This document shows positions 33,472 to 43,977 of a DNA stretch of 64,000 bases, one piece after another. The position numbers and the translations under genes were made by a program. Location: the NCBI GenBank assembly GCA_017428325.1, contig JAFRRA010000001.1, positions 62,001 through 126,000 on the forward strand. The letters are read 5' to 3'. Position 1 is the stretch's first letter. Each line of letters opens with the position of its first letter. This DNA is from Bacteroidales bacterium. Lineage in GTDB: Bacteria; Bacteroidota; Bacteroidia; Bacteroidales; UBA932. The notes under the pieces were generated by a model, which worked only from the letters and a program-made list of their open reading frames with translations, searched no databases and was not told the origin of the DNA.

Positions 33472-35748
33472 CTAGAAGAAATAGCCAAATGAAAGATAGG
33501 CGCCAACCTTCTTCTTGTTGTAGTCGCTCCAGTGGAGATTGAAGGTAAGAGGGCCTATCTTGGTCTCATAGCAGTACTGGGCTCCAAAGCCCCAGTAGCC
33601 CTTTCGGTCGAAACTGACCATCTTGTCCAGGCTCTTGCCGTTGCGCAGGTAATTGCCAATTGCATAGACATAGTGTTTCTTGCCCAGTTTCTTTCTCAGG
33701 TCCAGACGGAAAACGCTTACGGAGTTGTCGAACGCGTTGGCATAGTTGATTCCTATGAACGGTATCTGGTGATCAAGATACCTTCCCTGCTCAGAGCCTC
33801 CGACAAAGTTGTAGTAAGGCTGTTCCAGGCGGTTGCGGACATTAACCCTGCCCCAGACATAAGGCTGGAGCACGTAGTTGTCACCCAGGTCAAATGCCAT
33901 ATTGAAACTTACCATCCAGGATGTGAAACTCTTGAATCCGGAATGGAAGCCAAGGAAATAATAGGCTCCATCAACCTGAAGGTAAGAACCGTCTGTAGGG
34001 AAATACTTGCTGTCTCTTGTGTCCATGATTCCCCTGGCAAAGACAGACCAGTAACTGTGTGCCCTGATATGGTCACTCACTGTCTTGCTGGTAAGGAATT
34101 TTGTGAACTTGAAATTCTCCAGACGGGTACCGAGCCTTACATCCAAAGCCCTGAAGTATTTGATGTTGGCAAACGCAGCCTCCAGCCCATTGTAAATAAA
34201 GGAAACGTTGTTGCGGGAACTCTCGTCGGAATAAATGTTCACGTCTTTCTTTGCAAACATATAGCTGGTTTCCAGGCGAGGGTACTTGCGGAACACGTAG
34301 TCGTATCCTAATTTAATGTAAGGATTGTAGCTCAGGCGGCCGGTAAGGTCCATACGTGAGCCGTGGAGGGCATACTGGTTGACCCCCAGTCTGAGAAGCA
34401 TTGCGGCAGCCTCCTCTGTGTCGTATCTGGCCCCTACACTAACATAATTGGAAGGTCCCTTGGTGAACATGAACGTAAGTACATAATCCTCCGGATCCAC
34501 TGTCCTCGCGTTCTTTGTCAGGGAATAGGTTACTTGGGAGAAGGCCTGCGTTCCCTTGAAGATGGAAATGGCCTTGTTTATCTGAGTTCCTGTAACTTCC
34601 TTTCCTTCTTCCAGCCCTGCCATTTTTAGCAGCCATTCCCTGTCGTCAATATCCATTCCGTCGCAGACAAGCTCCGTTATCCTGAACTTGCTTTTGTAGA
34701 TATCTTCCTTCTGTGTGCCGGTAAGAGTGCTTTTCCCGGCGATTTTGGCCAGGGCCCTCAGAGCCTCGTCCCTTTCCTGGGCGGCCTTGTATCCGTTGGC
34801 CATGAGGGTGTCCACAGCAGCCTTGTTGAAACTCAGGGTGCCGAATTTAGACACATCAGGATGAATGTAAATATCCGTATTCTCCTTGTTTGCTATGAAC
34901 AGGTCGTTGCCCATAAGGCTGATCAGCTGCATAAGGACAGCATCTATACTCTTGAGGTCCTGGGCGGAAGCAAGGTCGGTCTGAACGTCAACGCCGATTA
35001 CTATATCCGCACCTTTGCGCCTTGCCACATCCACCGGGAAGTTGTTCACCACGCCACCGTCCACCAGGACCTTGCCGTCTATCTCCACCGGAGCGAAGAA
35101 TCCAGGAATAGCCATACTGGCCCTCATCGCCAGAGGAAGGCTTCCGTGGTCCAGCACAACCTCCTCACCTGTTGCAAGATCCGTTGCGATGCAGGCAAAG
35201 GGAATCGGAAGGGTGTTGAAGTCTATGGAATCCTGATATCCCAATGCAAGGTCAGTCAGGAGATTGAGAACGTTGTTGCCGCTGACGAATCCTCCAGGAA
35301 GGTTGAACATGCTCTTCTCCTGCTTGGACTCGCCTTTCTTTTCTCCGTATATATTGAAGAACGGTATGTTGAGGAAGAATTTCTCCTCGTCCTGTTTCTT
35401 GGAAAAGTTCAGGTCCTCCCTGCGGATATTGTCTGAAAGCAGATAATCCCAGTCCGCAGTGGAAATGACGGAATCCATCTGGGCGGAGTTGTAACCCATT
35501 GCATACAAGCCGCCTATGAGAGCTCCCATAGAAGTGCCCAGAACCATGTCCGGCCTTATTCCCACCTCTTCCAGTTTCTTGATCACACCGATATGGGCAG
35601 CACCCTTGGCACCGCCGCCGCAAAGCACCAAAGCCACCTTAACCTTCTTTTTAGGAGGGTCCGGAGCCTTGTGATCCTCAGCGACAAGATTAGAAAATGA
35701 GAGAACTGTAATAAGAAAAGCTGCTGACAATATCCTGATGGTTTTCAT
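33472..35748 (-). CDS. Patatin-like phospholipase with outer-membrane barrel
   Basis: A 758-residue protein. Signal MKTIRILSAAFLITVLSFSN (start 35748). The patatin domain occupies about residues 35-260: CGGGAKGAAHIGV (oxyanion), GTSMGALIGGLYA (Ser nucleophile) and DGGVVNNFPVD (catalytic Asp). It is followed by a POTRA-like region around 350-430 (FRITELVCDGMDIDDREWLL) and a C-terminal beta-barrel of the BamA/FhaC kind (YVSVGARYDTEEA to LSFGYFF, last residue Phe). The order matches PlpD-like type Vd proteins. It would sit in the outer membrane and may release or present the lipase. It lies 37 bases after rlmN and 3 bases before recX on the minus strand. Confidence 0.88.
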   Translation of the reverse strand: MKTIRILSAAFLITVLSFSNLVAEDHKAPDPPKKKVKVALVLCGGGAKGAAHIGVIKKLEEVGIRPDMVLGTSMGALIGGLYAMGYNSAQMDSVISTADWDYLLSDNIRREDLNFSKKQDEEKFFLNIPFFNIYGEKKGESKQEKSMFNLPGGFVSGNNVLNLLTDLALGYQDSIDFNTLPIPFACIATDLATGEEVVLDHGSLPLAMRASMAIPGFFAPVEIDGKVLVDGGVVNNFPVDVARRKGADIVIGVDVQTDLASAQDLKSIDAVLMQLISLMGNDLFIANKENTDIYIHPDVSKFGTLSFNKAAVDTLMANGYKAAQERDEALRALAKIAGKSTLTGTQKEDIYKSKFRITELVCDGMDIDDREWLLKMAGLEEGKEVTGTQINKAISIFKGTQAFSQVTYSLTKNARTVDPEDYVLTFMFTKGPSNYVSVGARYDTEEAAAMLLRLGVNQYALHGSRMDLTGRLSYNPYIKLGYDYVFRKYPRLETSYMFAKKDVNIYSDESSRNNVSFIYNGLEAAFANIKYFRALDVRLGTRLENFKFTKFLTSKTVSDHIRAHSYWSVFARGIMDTRDSKYFPTDGSYLQVDGAYYFLGFHSGFKSFTSWMVSFNMAFDLGDNYVLQPYVWGRVNVRNRLEQPYYNFVGGSEQGRYLDHQIPFIGINYANAFDNSVSVFRLDLRKKLGKKHYVYAIGNYLRNGKSLDKMVSFDRKGYWGFGAQYCYETKIGPLTFNLHWSDYNKKKVGAYLSFGYFF

Positions 35749-35785
35749 AAGCGACAGATATCTTGTAGTCTTCAAATATACTTAT

Positions 35786-36865
35786 TTATTCCTTAACAAA
35801 CCCGCTTTCCTTTCCGCTGAGCATTCCGCAAGCCGCCTCTATGTCCTGACCGCGGGATGCGCGCAAGGTTGCGGTAATCCCCGCCTTCTGAAGTATCTCC
35901 TGGAAAGCGGTTATTGTCATCATCGGCGACGGAAGGAATTCCGTGTCCCCTATATCGTGGAAACGGATGAGATTCACCCTGCATTCCAGGCCCTTGAGCA
36001 TAGAGGCCAATGCCCTGGCGTGTCGCGGAGTATCGTTCAGTCCCTTGAACATTATGTACTCAAAACTGACTCTCCTCTGGCCTGTAAAATCATATCTGCG
36101 GATGATCTTGAGCGTCTCTTCAATCGGGAAAGCAGCCTCGGAAGGCATAATCTGCAATCTTTCCGGATGGAAAGGATTGTGAAGGCTGATGGCTAGATGG
36201 GCCTTGCACTCGTCCAGGAACCTTTCCAGCGGGGATTTCTTTCCCTGAGCATTGCTTCCAACGAGCCTGTTTATACCGATGGAGCTGAGAGTTATCCTCT
36301 TCGGGCTCCAGCCGCAGCCCCAGTCTGCAGTAAGGACTTCAATGGCCCTTAACACATTGTCAAGATTGTCCAGCGGCTCCCCCATACCCATAAACACCGC
36401 ATTCGTAAGCTCCTCAGCCTCTTCTATGCAGAAGAACTGGGAAAGGATCCGGGCTGCCTCCAGGTTTCCGTGGAACCCCTGCCTTCCGGTCATACAGAAA
36501 CGGCATCCCATACGGCAACCGGCCTGGGAAGACACGCACAGAGTCTTGCGGTCTTCGTCCGGAATCATAACCGCTTCTATGAAATTGCCTGGAAATCCTT
36601 CTCCTTTTTCCCCGATATCGAAAAGATATTTCTTTGTCCCGTCCTTGCTCCGGGCAAACCTGGAAAAAGGCACGGCCCCTATTTCATACTTGCTTTCCAG
36701 AAGTTCCCTTGCCTTAAGGGAAAGATTAGTCATCGCCGAGAAAGAAACAGCCCTTTTCCGGTAAAGCCACTGGCAAATCTGCTTTGCCGTAAAGGCAGGC
36801 AGACCTTCCTCCAGGCATATCGCCTTAAGCTCATCCAGAGTCAGACCGAGCAGTTTCTTCTTCAT
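35786..36865 (-). CDS. rlmN: 23S rRNA (adenine2503-C2)-methyltransferase, dual-specificity type
   Basis: A 359-residue radical SAM enzyme that methylates A2503 of 23S rRNA and A37 of some tRNAs. The cluster motif is CRMGCRFCMTGRQGF near residue 110-125, the SAM part AVFMGMGEPLDN, and the acceptor Cys for methylation is in AACGML near the C-terminus (about residue 348). An N-terminal HhH-like part is present (LTLDELKAICLEEG). Length normal. Divergent from recA across a 142-base gap with promoters for both sides. Confidence 0.94.
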   Translation of the reverse strand: MKKKLLGLTLDELKAICLEEGLPAFTAKQICQWLYRKRAVSFSAMTNLSLKARELLESKYEIGAVPFSRFARSKDGTKKYLFDIGEKGEGFPGNFIEAVMIPDEDRKTLCVSSQAGCRMGCRFCMTGRQGFHGNLEAARILSQFFCIEEAEELTNAVFMGMGEPLDNLDNVLRAIEVLTADWGCGWSPKRITLSSIGINRLVGSNAQGKKSPLERFLDECKAHLAISLHNPFHPERLQIMPSEAAFPIEETLKIIRRYDFTGQRRVSFEYIMFKGLNDTPRHARALASMLKGLECRVNLIRFHDIGDTEFLPSPMMTITAFQEILQKAGITATLRASRGQDIEAACGMLSGKESGFVKE

Positions 36866-36910
36866 TTTTCAGAGAATTTTCAAAAAATTCCGCTCTTTGA
36901 CGGATATTGA

Positions 36911-36940
36911 CAAATTTACATATTTTTTTTGCACTGCAAA
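36911..36940 (-). promoter_or_regulatory. Promoter of rlmN
   Basis: Minus strand TTTG (36940-36937) and TAAATTTG (36918-36911), 18 bases apart. It lies 46 bases before the rlmN ATG at 36865. Confidence 0.55.
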
Positions 36941-36967
36941 AGGATGAGATTTTCCTTCACTTTTGAG

Positions 36968-36975
36968 TATATTTG
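36968..36975 (+). promoter_or_regulatory. -7 box for recA
   Basis: Plus strand TATATTTG, 33 bases before the recA ATG. The -33 box is weak. I did not find a clear LexA-type operator in the gap. Confidence 0.5.
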
Positions 36976-37007
36976 TAGAGTTATAAACACAACTAATATT
37001 TAACATT

Positions 37008-38051
37008 ATGGCTAAAGAGAAAGAGAAAACTGCCGCAACCGTGCAGAAAGAAGGAGTAAACGCTGAAAAGCTGAAGGCCTTGCAGGCCACGCTGGACAAG
37101 ATTGAGAAGGATTTCGGCAAAGGGACGATCATGAAATTGGGAGACCAGCCAAAGTTCGACGTGTCAATTATCCCTACAGGGTCCATCGCTCTGGACCATG
37201 CGTTGGGAATCGGAGGATATCCAAGAGGAAGAGTCATAGAAATTTATGGACCGGAGTCCAGCGGAAAGACAACGCTGGCCATCCACGCCATCGCTGAGGC
37301 TCAGAAAGCCGGTGGAATCGCCGCCATGATAGACGCCGAGCACGCATTCGACCGCACCTATGCCAAGAAACTTGGCGTCAATGTGGACACGCTGCTCATT
37401 TCCCAGCCAGACAACGGGGAGCAGGCCCTGGAGATTGCAGACAGCCTTATCCGTTCCGGAGCCATAGACATTGTGGTCATAGACTCCGTGGCAGCCCTTA
37501 CGCCAAAGGCTGAAATAGAGGGAGATATGGGAGACAGCAAGATGGGTCTCCAGGCAAGGCTGATGAGCCAGGCTCTGAGGAAACTGACCGCAAACATTTC
37601 CAAGACCAATACCTGCTGCATCTTCATCAACCAGCTCAGGGAGAAGATCGGCGTGCTGTTCGGCAACCCTGAGACAACCACAGGCGGAAACGCCCTGAAG
37701 TTCTACGCCTCCGTCCGTCTGGACGTGCGCAAGACCCAGCAGCTCAAGGACGGTGACGACGCTACCGGAAACCGCGCCAGGGTAAAGGTTGTCAAGAACA
37801 AGATGGCGCCTCCTTTCCGCAAGGCCGAGTTCGATATCGTATTCGGAGAAGGCATTTCCAAATACGGGGAAATCGTGGATTTAGGAGTGGATCTGGGAGT
37901 GATCAAGAAGAGCGGAAGCTGGTTCAGCTACAACGACTCCAAGCTGGCCCAGGGCCGGGATGCCGTCAAGCAGCTCCTCAGGGATAATCCGGAACTCTGC
38001 GAGGAAATAGAAGCAAAGGTCAGGGAGGCTCTCAAGGGAGTCAACGACTGA
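37008..38051 (+). CDS. recA: Recombinase A
   Basis: A 347-residue RecA, the ATP-dependent strand-exchange protein of DNA repair and SOS signalling. The Walker A motif [10 protein letters not shown] is near residue 80; other hallmarks are [34 protein letters not shown], the L2 region [21 protein letters not shown] and [15 protein letters not shown]. The first 30 residues are Lys/Glu-rich and the C-terminus is short, as in Bacteroidota. It heads a run with dnaG (8-base gap) and metG. Confidence 0.97.
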   Translation: MAKEKEKTAATVQKEGVNAEKLKALQATLDKIEKDFGKGTIMKLGDQPKFDVSIIPTGSIALDHALGIGGYPRGRVIEIYGPESSGKTTLAIHAIAEAQKAGGIAAMIDAEHAFDRTYAKKLGVNVDTLLISQPDNGEQALEIADSLIRSGAIDIVVIDSVAALTPKAEIEGDMGDSKMGLQARLMSQALRKLTANISKTNTCCIFINQLREKIGVLFGNPETTTGGNALKFYASVRLDVRKTQQLKDGDDATGNRARVKVVKNKMAPPFRKAEFDIVFGEGISKYGEIVDLGVDLGVIKKSGSWFSYNDSKLAQGRDAVKQLLRDNPELCEEIEAKVREALKGVND

Positions 38052-38059
38052 TATCCTGA

Positions 38060-40045
38060 ATGATAGACCAGGCGACCATAGCAAGGATCCGGGACGCGAT
38101 AGACATCGTCCAGGTAATCGGAGACTTTGTCCCTTTGAAAAGGCAGGGCTCCGATTACGTGGCATGTTGCCCGTTCCATCAGGAAAAGACACCGAGTTTC
38201 CACGTTTCTCCAACAAGGCAATACTTCAACTGCTTCGGATGCCACGAGAAAGGCAACGCTATTACCTTCCTGATGAAGCACGAGCAGATGACATACGTGG
38301 AGGCTCTCAAATGGCTTGGGAACAAATACGGGATAGAGGTCAGCGATGTCCAGGAAACCTTTGAGGAAATCCAGAAGAGGAACCATCGCGATTCTCTCCT
38401 TATAATCAACGAATACGCAGGCAAATACTTCACCAACGCCCTCCTAAATACGGAAGAGGGCCGCAGCGTAGGGCTTTCATATTTCAGGGAAAGGGGATTC
38501 AAGGACGAGACCATCAGGGAATTCCTGCTGGGTTATGCCAACAGGGAAAGGGATTCCTTCACAAAGGAGGCCATTGCCGCAGGATACAAGAAGAGTCTTC
38601 TTCTGGAACTCGGACTTTCCGTGGAAAAACAGGACGGCCCGTATGCCGGAGAAGTTTCTGACAAGTTCAACGAAAGGGTTATGTTCCCTATCCGTTCCGT
38701 AAACGGCAAAATCGTTGCCTTCGGAGGAAGGATACTCAGTGCCGAGAAAAGCCCCGTAAAATACATGAATTCCCCGGAGAGCGACATCTACCACAAGAAG
38801 AGAGTCCTCTACGGCCTGTATGAGGCCCGCAACGCCATATCGCAGAAGAAAAACTGCTACCTCGTCGAGGGCTATACAGATGTCATCTCCATGCACCAGT
38901 CGGGAATCGAGAATGTGGTGGCAAGTTGCGGAACCGCCCTGACGGAAGAACAGGTTTTGCTGCTGAAGAGATTCACCCAGAAGATCACCATTATCTACGA
39001 CGGTGACAAGGCCGGAGTGAACGCGGCCCTTAAAGGCATAAATCTCTTCCTCCAGAAGGGAATGAACGTGAAGGTTGTGCTTATTCCTGGCGGTGAGGAT
39101 CCGGATTCTTTTGCCAGAACCCACACAAGGGAGGAACTGGAAGATTTCCTGGAAAAGAGCGAGGAGGATTTCATTGTATATCAGTTCCGTAACCTCTCAA
39201 GGAATCTCAGCGGAGACCCGTACGAGGAGGGAAAGATGATAAACGAAATAGCCCTCAGCGTATCGATGATTGATGATGCCGGAATCCGTTCCGCCTATAT
39301 CTCAAGAGCCAGCGACCTGCTCGGCATCGGAAGGGATGATTTTGCGGACAAGGTCAACGCTCTCAGGACGGAAAGGATGAACCAGGCTTCGAGTTACCAG
39401 TCCGGGCAGAGAAGCTACACCTCGCGTCCGGATCCGTCAGCCTACAGAAAGGCAATAGAAAACAAGACCGGCTCGGACAAGGCTGAAGATGAACTTCGCA
39501 AAAGCGAGCAGGACCTTATCTATCTTCTCCTGAAATTTGGAAGGGAAACTCTCCACAACCTCAGAAACGCTTATGTGGGTGCGGAAAAAGTGTACGAGCC
39601 TTCTGTCGCCGAGTATATAAACCAGACATTACAGGTTGACGGCCTGCAGATTACAGATCCGGTGCTGAAGAAAATATATGACCTCTACTTTGAAAACATA
39701 AAGGCGGGAGACAGCACGACTGAGGTTGAACGGTTCTTCATAAGCAGTATGGACCAGGAGATTTCAGACGCTGCCATAGAGATTCTGTCTTCATCCTACC
39801 GTTTCCGCAGCGGCAAGATAGAAAAGTCCGTTGAGGATATCGGGAAAAATCTCGCTGCAGTTCTTCCCCGTACCGTTTACGTATATAAATCAAAAGTTAT
39901 AAATTCGCACCTTGCATCGCTTCGCAATCAGCTCCTGGGCCTTGATTCTTCACAGGAAGAGGAAATCAACAGACTGACCAGGCAGATCCAGCGGCTTTCA
40001 ATTGTGAAGAGCAGGCTGCTGCGCGAGGCCAAATTCGCCAAGTAA
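38060..40045 (+). CDS. dnaG: DNA primase
   Basis: A 661-residue primase that lays RNA primers at the replication fork. The CHC2 zinc finger is [14 protein letters not shown] with [11 protein letters not shown]. The TOPRIM core shows [10 protein letters not shown] and [12 protein letters not shown], and the RNAP basic-motif region includes FGGRIL and [10 protein letters not shown]. The C-terminal DnaB-binding part is helical (REAKF). Lies 8 bases after recA and 29 bases before metG. The ATG at 38060 is used. Confidence 0.96.
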   Translation: MIDQATIARIRDAIDIVQVIGDFVPLKRQGSDYVACCPFHQEKTPSFHVSPTRQYFNCFGCHEKGNAITFLMKHEQMTYVEALKWLGNKYGIEVSDVQETFEEIQKRNHRDSLLIINEYAGKYFTNALLNTEEGRSVGLSYFRERGFKDETIREFLLGYANRERDSFTKEAIAAGYKKSLLLELGLSVEKQDGPYAGEVSDKFNERVMFPIRSVNGKIVAFGGRILSAEKSPVKYMNSPESDIYHKKRVLYGLYEARNAISQKKNCYLVEGYTDVISMHQSGIENVVASCGTALTEEQVLLLKRFTQKITIIYDGDKAGVNAALKGINLFLQKGMNVKVVLIPGGEDPDSFARTHTREELEDFLEKSEEDFIVYQFRNLSRNLSGDPYEEGKMINEIALSVSMIDDAGIRSAYISRASDLLGIGRDDFADKVNALRTERMNQASSYQSGQRSYTSRPDPSAYRKAIENKTGSDKAEDELRKSEQDLIYLLLKFGRETLHNLRNAYVGAEKVYEPSVAEYINQTLQVDGLQITDPVLKKIYDLYFENIKAGDSTTEVERFFISSMDQEISDAAIEILSSSYRFRSGKIEKSVEDIGKNLAAVLPRTVYVYKSKVINSHLASLRNQLLGLDSSQEEEINRLTRQIQRLSIVKSRLLREAKFAK

Positions 40046-40074
40046 CATTTGTAGGAATAACGTTTAGAAACAAT

Positions 40075-42180
40075 ATGGAAAAGAAATTCAAGAGACATCT
40101 CATCACATCAGCCCTGCCATATGCCAACGGAAGCGTGCATATCGGCCATCTGGCTGGCGTTTACGTCCCTGCGGACATTTATGTCCGTTTTCTCCGCCTG
40201 AAGGGAGAGGATGTCCTGTTCATCTGCGGAAGCGATGAGCACGGTGTGCCAATTACGTTCAAAGCCAAGGACCTGGGATGTTCTCCGCAAGAAATCGTAG
40301 ACAAGTATCACGCTATCATAAAGGATTCCTTCAACCGTTTCGGAATCAGCTTCGACATTTACTCCAGAACCAGTTCCAAGATTCACGCAGAGACCGCTTC
40401 GGAGTTCTTCAAGAAGCTCTATGATGAGGGAAAATTCATTGAAAAAGAGAGCGAACAGTATTACGACCCTTCTGCCCAGGTATTCCTTGCAGACCGCTAC
40501 ATTATGGGAACCTGCCCTAAGTGCGGCAACGACAAGGCCTATGGAGACCAGTGCGAGAAATGCGGAAGCACACTTTCTCCAGACGAGCTGATAGATCCTC
40601 ATTCAAGACTCAGCGGAGAGAAGCCTGTAAAGAAGATGACCAAGCACTGGTATCTTCCTCTGGACCAGTATGAGGGATGGCTCAAGGAGTGGATCATAGA
40701 CGGCCACAAGGAATGGAAAACCAACGTTTACGGCCAGTGCAAGAGCTGGATAGACGGAGGCCTCAAACCTAGGGCCGTAACCAGAGACCTGGACTGGGGA
40801 GTTCCCGTTCCGCTTGAGGATGCCAAGGGCAAGGTTCTGTACGTGTGGTTCGATGCCCCTATCGGCTACATATCCAACACCAAGGAGCTTCTTCCAGATG
40901 ATTGGGAGAAATGGTGGAAGAGCCAGGATACCAGAATGATACATTTCATTGGCAAGGACAACATAGTTTTCCACTGCATAGTTTTCCCGGCTATGCTCAA
41001 GGCATACGGAGACGGCTATATCCTGCCTGAGAATGTTCCTGCAAACGAGTTCCTCAACCTCGAGGGAGACAAGATCTCCACGTCCCGCAACTGGGCCATC
41101 TGGCTGGAGGAATATCTTGACCAGTTCCCGGGCCAGCAGGATGTCATGAGATATGTCCTCTGCGCCAACGCCCCTGAAACCAAGGACAACGATTTCACCT
41201 GGAAGGATTTCCAGGCAAGGAACAACAGCGAACTTGTGGCTATCTACGGAAACTTCGTAAACCGCGCCCTTGTGCTTACGAACAAGTATTTCCAGGGTAA
41301 TGTCCCGGGTTATATGGAAGACCTGTTGACAGAAGAGGACAAAAAACTCATAGCTTCTGTCCCTGAGATTGTTACAAACCTCAACAACTGTCTGGAACAC
41401 TTCAAGTTCAGAGATGCCGTCAAGGAAGCCATGAACCTTGCAAGACTCGGCAACAAGTACCTGACAGACACAGAGCCTTGGAAGGTATACAAGACTGATC
41501 CGCAAAGGGTTGCTGTCATACTGAATCTCTGCCTGCAGATCTGCGCTAACCTGTCCATTGCATTCGAGCCTTTCTGCCCGTTCTCTTCCAAGAAACTCCA
41601 GGCAATGCTCGGCCTTATCCAGAAGAAAGACGAAGTCTGTCCTCAGAGCGCTCCAGAAGGAATAATCCGCTGGGAAAACCTAGGCAGGATGGACCTTATG
41701 AAGGAAGGCAGCACAATCGGCACTCCCGAGCTCCTTTTCAGCAAAATCGAGGATGAGACAATCCAGGCTCAGACAGACCGTCTTGCAGCTATCAAGAAAG
41801 CCAACCTGGAGAAGGAAGCCGCAGAAGAGGCCTCTCATCCGGAACCTCTGGCTCCTGAGTGCACCATTGACGACTTTGCAAAGATGGATATCCGCACCGC
41901 CACCGTCCTTCAGGCAGAGGCTGTGCCTAAGACAGACAAGCTCCTGAAGCTCACCATAGATACTGGAGTGGACCAGAGAGTGATAGTTTCCGGAATCGCG
42001 GAGTATTATACTCCAGAAGATATGCTTGGAAAACAGATCTGCATCCTTGCAAACCTCAAGCCTCGCAAGATCAGGGGCATAGAGAGTAATGGAATGATCC
42101 TTATGGCAAAAGACCGCACAGGCAAGATGAGATTCATCACTCCTCAGGAAGTGATGCCGAACGGAGCCAAGATAGGATAA
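40075..42180 (+). CDS. metG: Methionyl-tRNA synthetase with C-terminal tRNA-binding domain
   Basis: A 701-residue class I synthetase for Met. The HIGH motif is [11 protein letters not shown] near residue 18-28, the KMSKS loop reads DKISTSRN near residue 330, and the zinc knuckle has four Cys ([20 protein letters not shown]). The C-terminal 110 residues are an EMAPII/tRBD domain ([35 protein letters not shown]), which makes the enzyme a dimer. Final gene of the recA-dnaG-metG run; convergent with the HU/CCDC81-type gene, with a 1-base gap. Confidence 0.97.
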   Translation: MEKKFKRHLITSALPYANGSVHIGHLAGVYVPADIYVRFLRLKGEDVLFICGSDEHGVPITFKAKDLGCSPQEIVDKYHAIIKDSFNRFGISFDIYSRTSSKIHAETASEFFKKLYDEGKFIEKESEQYYDPSAQVFLADRYIMGTCPKCGNDKAYGDQCEKCGSTLSPDELIDPHSRLSGEKPVKKMTKHWYLPLDQYEGWLKEWIIDGHKEWKTNVYGQCKSWIDGGLKPRAVTRDLDWGVPVPLEDAKGKVLYVWFDAPIGYISNTKELLPDDWEKWWKSQDTRMIHFIGKDNIVFHCIVFPAMLKAYGDGYILPENVPANEFLNLEGDKISTSRNWAIWLEEYLDQFPGQQDVMRYVLCANAPETKDNDFTWKDFQARNNSELVAIYGNFVNRALVLTNKYFQGNVPGYMEDLLTEEDKKLIASVPEIVTNLNNCLEHFKFRDAVKEAMNLARLGNKYLTDTEPWKVYKTDPQRVAVILNLCLQICANLSIAFEPFCPFSSKKLQAMLGLIQKKDEVCPQSAPEGIIRWENLGRMDLMKEGSTIGTPELLFSKIEDETIQAQTDRLAAIKKANLEKEAAEEASHPEPLAPECTIDDFAKMDIRTATVLQAEAVPKTDKLLKLTIDTGVDQRVIVSGIAEYYTPEDMLGKQICILANLKPRKIRGIESNGMILMAKDRTGKMRFITPQEVMPNGAKIG

Positions 42181-42181
42181 G

Positions 42182-42964
42182 CTAAAGCTTGTAATTGATT
42201 ATCTCCAGTTCTTCCTTGCTGTAGAGAATCTTTTCAAGGATAGGCCGGAGTTCTTCCTTGAATATCAATACAAGAAGAACCAGGATTACAAGAATTGACA
42301 GGACGGTCAACAGGATCAGCAGGACTCTAGAGCTCCTGCTTTTCTTTTTTGCCGGTATTTCAGCCAACGGCTCAGCGACAACCTCTTCCACAGTTTCATC
42401 CGGTTCTGGCTCTTCAACGTCAACTTCTTTAACCGGTTGTTCTGGCTCTTCAATCGTCTCTGGCTCTGATTCTACGACAGGTTCCGGTTCAGGCTCTGCT
42501 TCTATAACTGGTTCCTGTTCAATTTCCGGCTCAGACTCTTCCTTCTTGTCTCTCAGATCGAGCATCTGAAGCCCGAATGTTTCAGTGGAAAGTTCAAAGC
42601 CCGGAGCAGGGTCCACACTGTAACCATTGTCCCTGTCAAAAAGGAAAGTTCCGAAACCGTCAAGGGTATATCTGCCGTCTTTCTCAATCTTTGTCCTGAG
42701 ATCCTCAAGTTCCTTGTAAAGAGCACGTTTTGCCGCCATTCGGGAGATTTCCCGCTGCTGTGCATATTCGTTCAGGAGGATGTCGTTAGATGAGAGGTTG
42801 TAATTGTCGAACGCCAGTTTTTTCCCCGGAGGGCAGACCACCATCCCGTTCTCGGAAAAGGATGCAGGCACATCCTCCAGTCTTATGGCGCCCATAAAAG
42901 GAAGAATGAGTTCCCCGTCGCGGAGAACAATTTTTCTGAACAAGGAGGAAAGGTCTGCTTCCAT
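42182..42964 (-). CDS. CCDC81-type HU-domain membrane protein
   Basis: A 260-residue protein. The first ~130 residues resemble the CCDC81-like prokaryotic HU domain pair (ILPFMGAIRLEDVPASF, LDGFGTFLFDRDNG), a divergent HU/IHF-like fold common in Bacteroidota. A Glu/Pro-rich stretch follows (EPEPEPVVESEPETIEEPEQ), then a basic patch (KKKSRSSR), one membrane helix near residue 215-240 (VLLILLTVLSILVILVLLVL) and a short tail. In related proteins a SPOR domain follows the helix; here it is absent, only about 22 residues remain. It probably tethers DNA or a protein at the membrane; function unknown. Divergent from tRNA-Asn. Confidence 0.65.
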   Translation of the reverse strand: MEADLSSLFRKIVLRDGELILPFMGAIRLEDVPASFSENGMVVCPPGKKLAFDNYNLSSNDILLNEYAQQREISRMAAKRALYKELEDLRTKIEKDGRYTLDGFGTFLFDRDNGYSVDPAPGFELSTETFGLQMLDLRDKKEESEPEIEQEPVIEAEPEPEPVVESEPETIEEPEQPVKEVDVEEPEPDETVEEVVAEPLAEIPAKKKSRSSRVLLILLTVLSILVILVLLVLIFKEELRPILEKILYSKEELEIINYKL

Positions 42965-42984
42965 TATATTCGGTTTTACTGGGA

Positions 42985-42992
42985 CAAAGTTA
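42985..42992 (-). promoter_or_regulatory. -7 box for the HU/CCDC81-type gene
   Basis: Minus strand TAACTTTG, 20 bases before the ATG at 42964; the -33 region has TTTC rather than TTTG. Confidence 0.4.
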
Positions 42993-43029
42993 CTTTAATT
43001 TGCTGATTTAAGTGAAATCTTCCAAAAGA

Positions 43030-43061
43030 TTTGGAACATAGTCAAAAAAAATATACTTTTG
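43030..43061 (+). promoter_or_regulatory. Promoter of tRNA-Asn
   Basis: TTTG at 43030-43033 and TACTTTTG at 43054-43061, 20 bases apart, the Bacteroidota promoter pattern. It lies 20 bases before the tRNA. Confidence 0.65.
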
Positions 43062-43081
43062 CAGTCCCAAAAACAAGTTCT

Positions 43082-43155
43082 GCCCGCATAGCTCAGTCGG
43101 TTAGAGCACATGACTGTTAATCATGGGGTCCTAGGTTCAAGTCCTTGTGCGGGCG
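43082..43155 (+). tRNA. tRNA-Asn (GTT)
   Basis: A 74-base cloverleaf: acceptor stem GCCCGCA/TGCGGGC, D arm GCTC/GAGC, anticodon stem CATGA/TCATG with loop CTGTTAA (anticodon GTT, positions 43115-43117), T arm with TTCAAGT loop and one mismatch, discriminator G. The CCA end is not encoded. A hairpin with T tract follows directly. Confidence 0.95.
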
Positions 43156-43160
43156 CAATA

Positions 43161-43191
43161 AAAAAGATGGCTGTAAAAGTCATCTTTTTTT
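43161..43191 (+). terminator. Terminator after tRNA-Asn, probably bidirectional
   Basis: Stem AAAAAGATG/CATCTTTTT around a 12-13 base loop, followed by T residues; on the other strand it serves the kinase gene ending at 43194. Confidence 0.75.
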
Positions 43192-43193
43192 GT

Positions 43194-43958
43194 TTAATCC
43201 CTGCGTTTTTTCCTCAGGCCCAGTGGAGTAAGGACAATGTCCTTGATCTTTGAAATGCCTTTGGAGCGGTTGGTGTTCAGGGCCACTTTCTTTGTAAAGC
43301 TATCCAGATCTAATTTTCTCGCCTTGCAATATCTTTCCAGTATTGCCTTCATCATTGGAGGATCAAAATGGATGTTGCTCATATCCTTTGCACTGCGCAG
43401 AAGGCTGCGGTTATGGAACTGGACCCTGTTGAGGTCTATCAGCTGGAATCTGAATTTTCCGTCTACAACTTTGTAAAGGATATTGTCAATGTTGAAATCG
43501 TTATGAACCAGACCCTTGGAATGGAAAGACGCAGCATAATCCGCAAACGCATCTATGAAAGCGGCTGTCTGTGGCCCGTTAATGTCCTTGTGCCTGAAAT
43601 CGGTTATCGGCTGGTAATCCGTGAAAACGCAAACATAGCATCCGGTGTGAAAGAATAGCCCTTTATTCTTCTCCACATAGCCGATTGGAACAGGAACATC
43701 CACTCCAAGTGAAAGAAGCTTTAAAGAGTATTCATATGAACGCTTTGCCTTTGTCGGACGCAGGAAAGAATAGATAACCCTGTTGAACTCCGTTGGCTTC
43801 TTGAATATCTTTACAACCACACGCAGTCCATCCACATTTACATCTTCCACTATATTGCGGAAATTTCGGTAAACATTGTCCGCATTGTAAGAATGGGACA
43901 GGGCCTCCACAAGAAAACCTTCCAGATGTTTGTATTCAGGATTGACTACAACTTTCAT
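43194..43958 (-). CDS. Lipopolysaccharide kinase (Kdo/WaaP)-like protein
   Basis: A 254-residue eukaryotic-like kinase fold of the Kdo/WaaP group. Motifs: VVVKIFKKPTEFNRVIYSFL (Lys of the ATP site), ASFHSKGLVHNDFNIDNILYK (catalytic loop, HND rather than HRD) and FQLIDLNRVQF (metal-binding DLN/DFG site). It likely phosphorylates a lipid A core sugar, but substrate is inferred. Start set at the second ATG (43958). A -7 box (43978-43985) overlaps the end of the OmpA terminator. Confidence 0.75.
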   Translation of the reverse strand: MKVVVNPEYKHLEGFLVEALSHSYNADNVYRNFRNIVEDVNVDGLRVVVKIFKKPTEFNRVIYSFLRPTKAKRSYEYSLKLLSLGVDVPVPIGYVEKNKGLFFHTGCYVCVFTDYQPITDFRHKDINGPQTAAFIDAFADYAASFHSKGLVHNDFNIDNILYKVVDGKFRFQLIDLNRVQFHNRSLLRSAKDMSNIHFDPPMMKAILERYCKARKLDLDSFTKKVALNTNRSKGISKIKDIVLTPLGLRKKRRD

Positions 43959-43977
43959 AATATGCCGTAAAGACATT

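Noticed and set aside
36866-37007. LexA/SOS operator between rlmN and recA
   Set aside because: I looked for a palindromic operator and saw none clear enough; only promoter boxes are supported.
40603-41505. A 300-residue minus-strand frame inside metG
   Set aside because: Shadow of metG. No signal, motif or start context; codon pattern follows the plus-strand gene.
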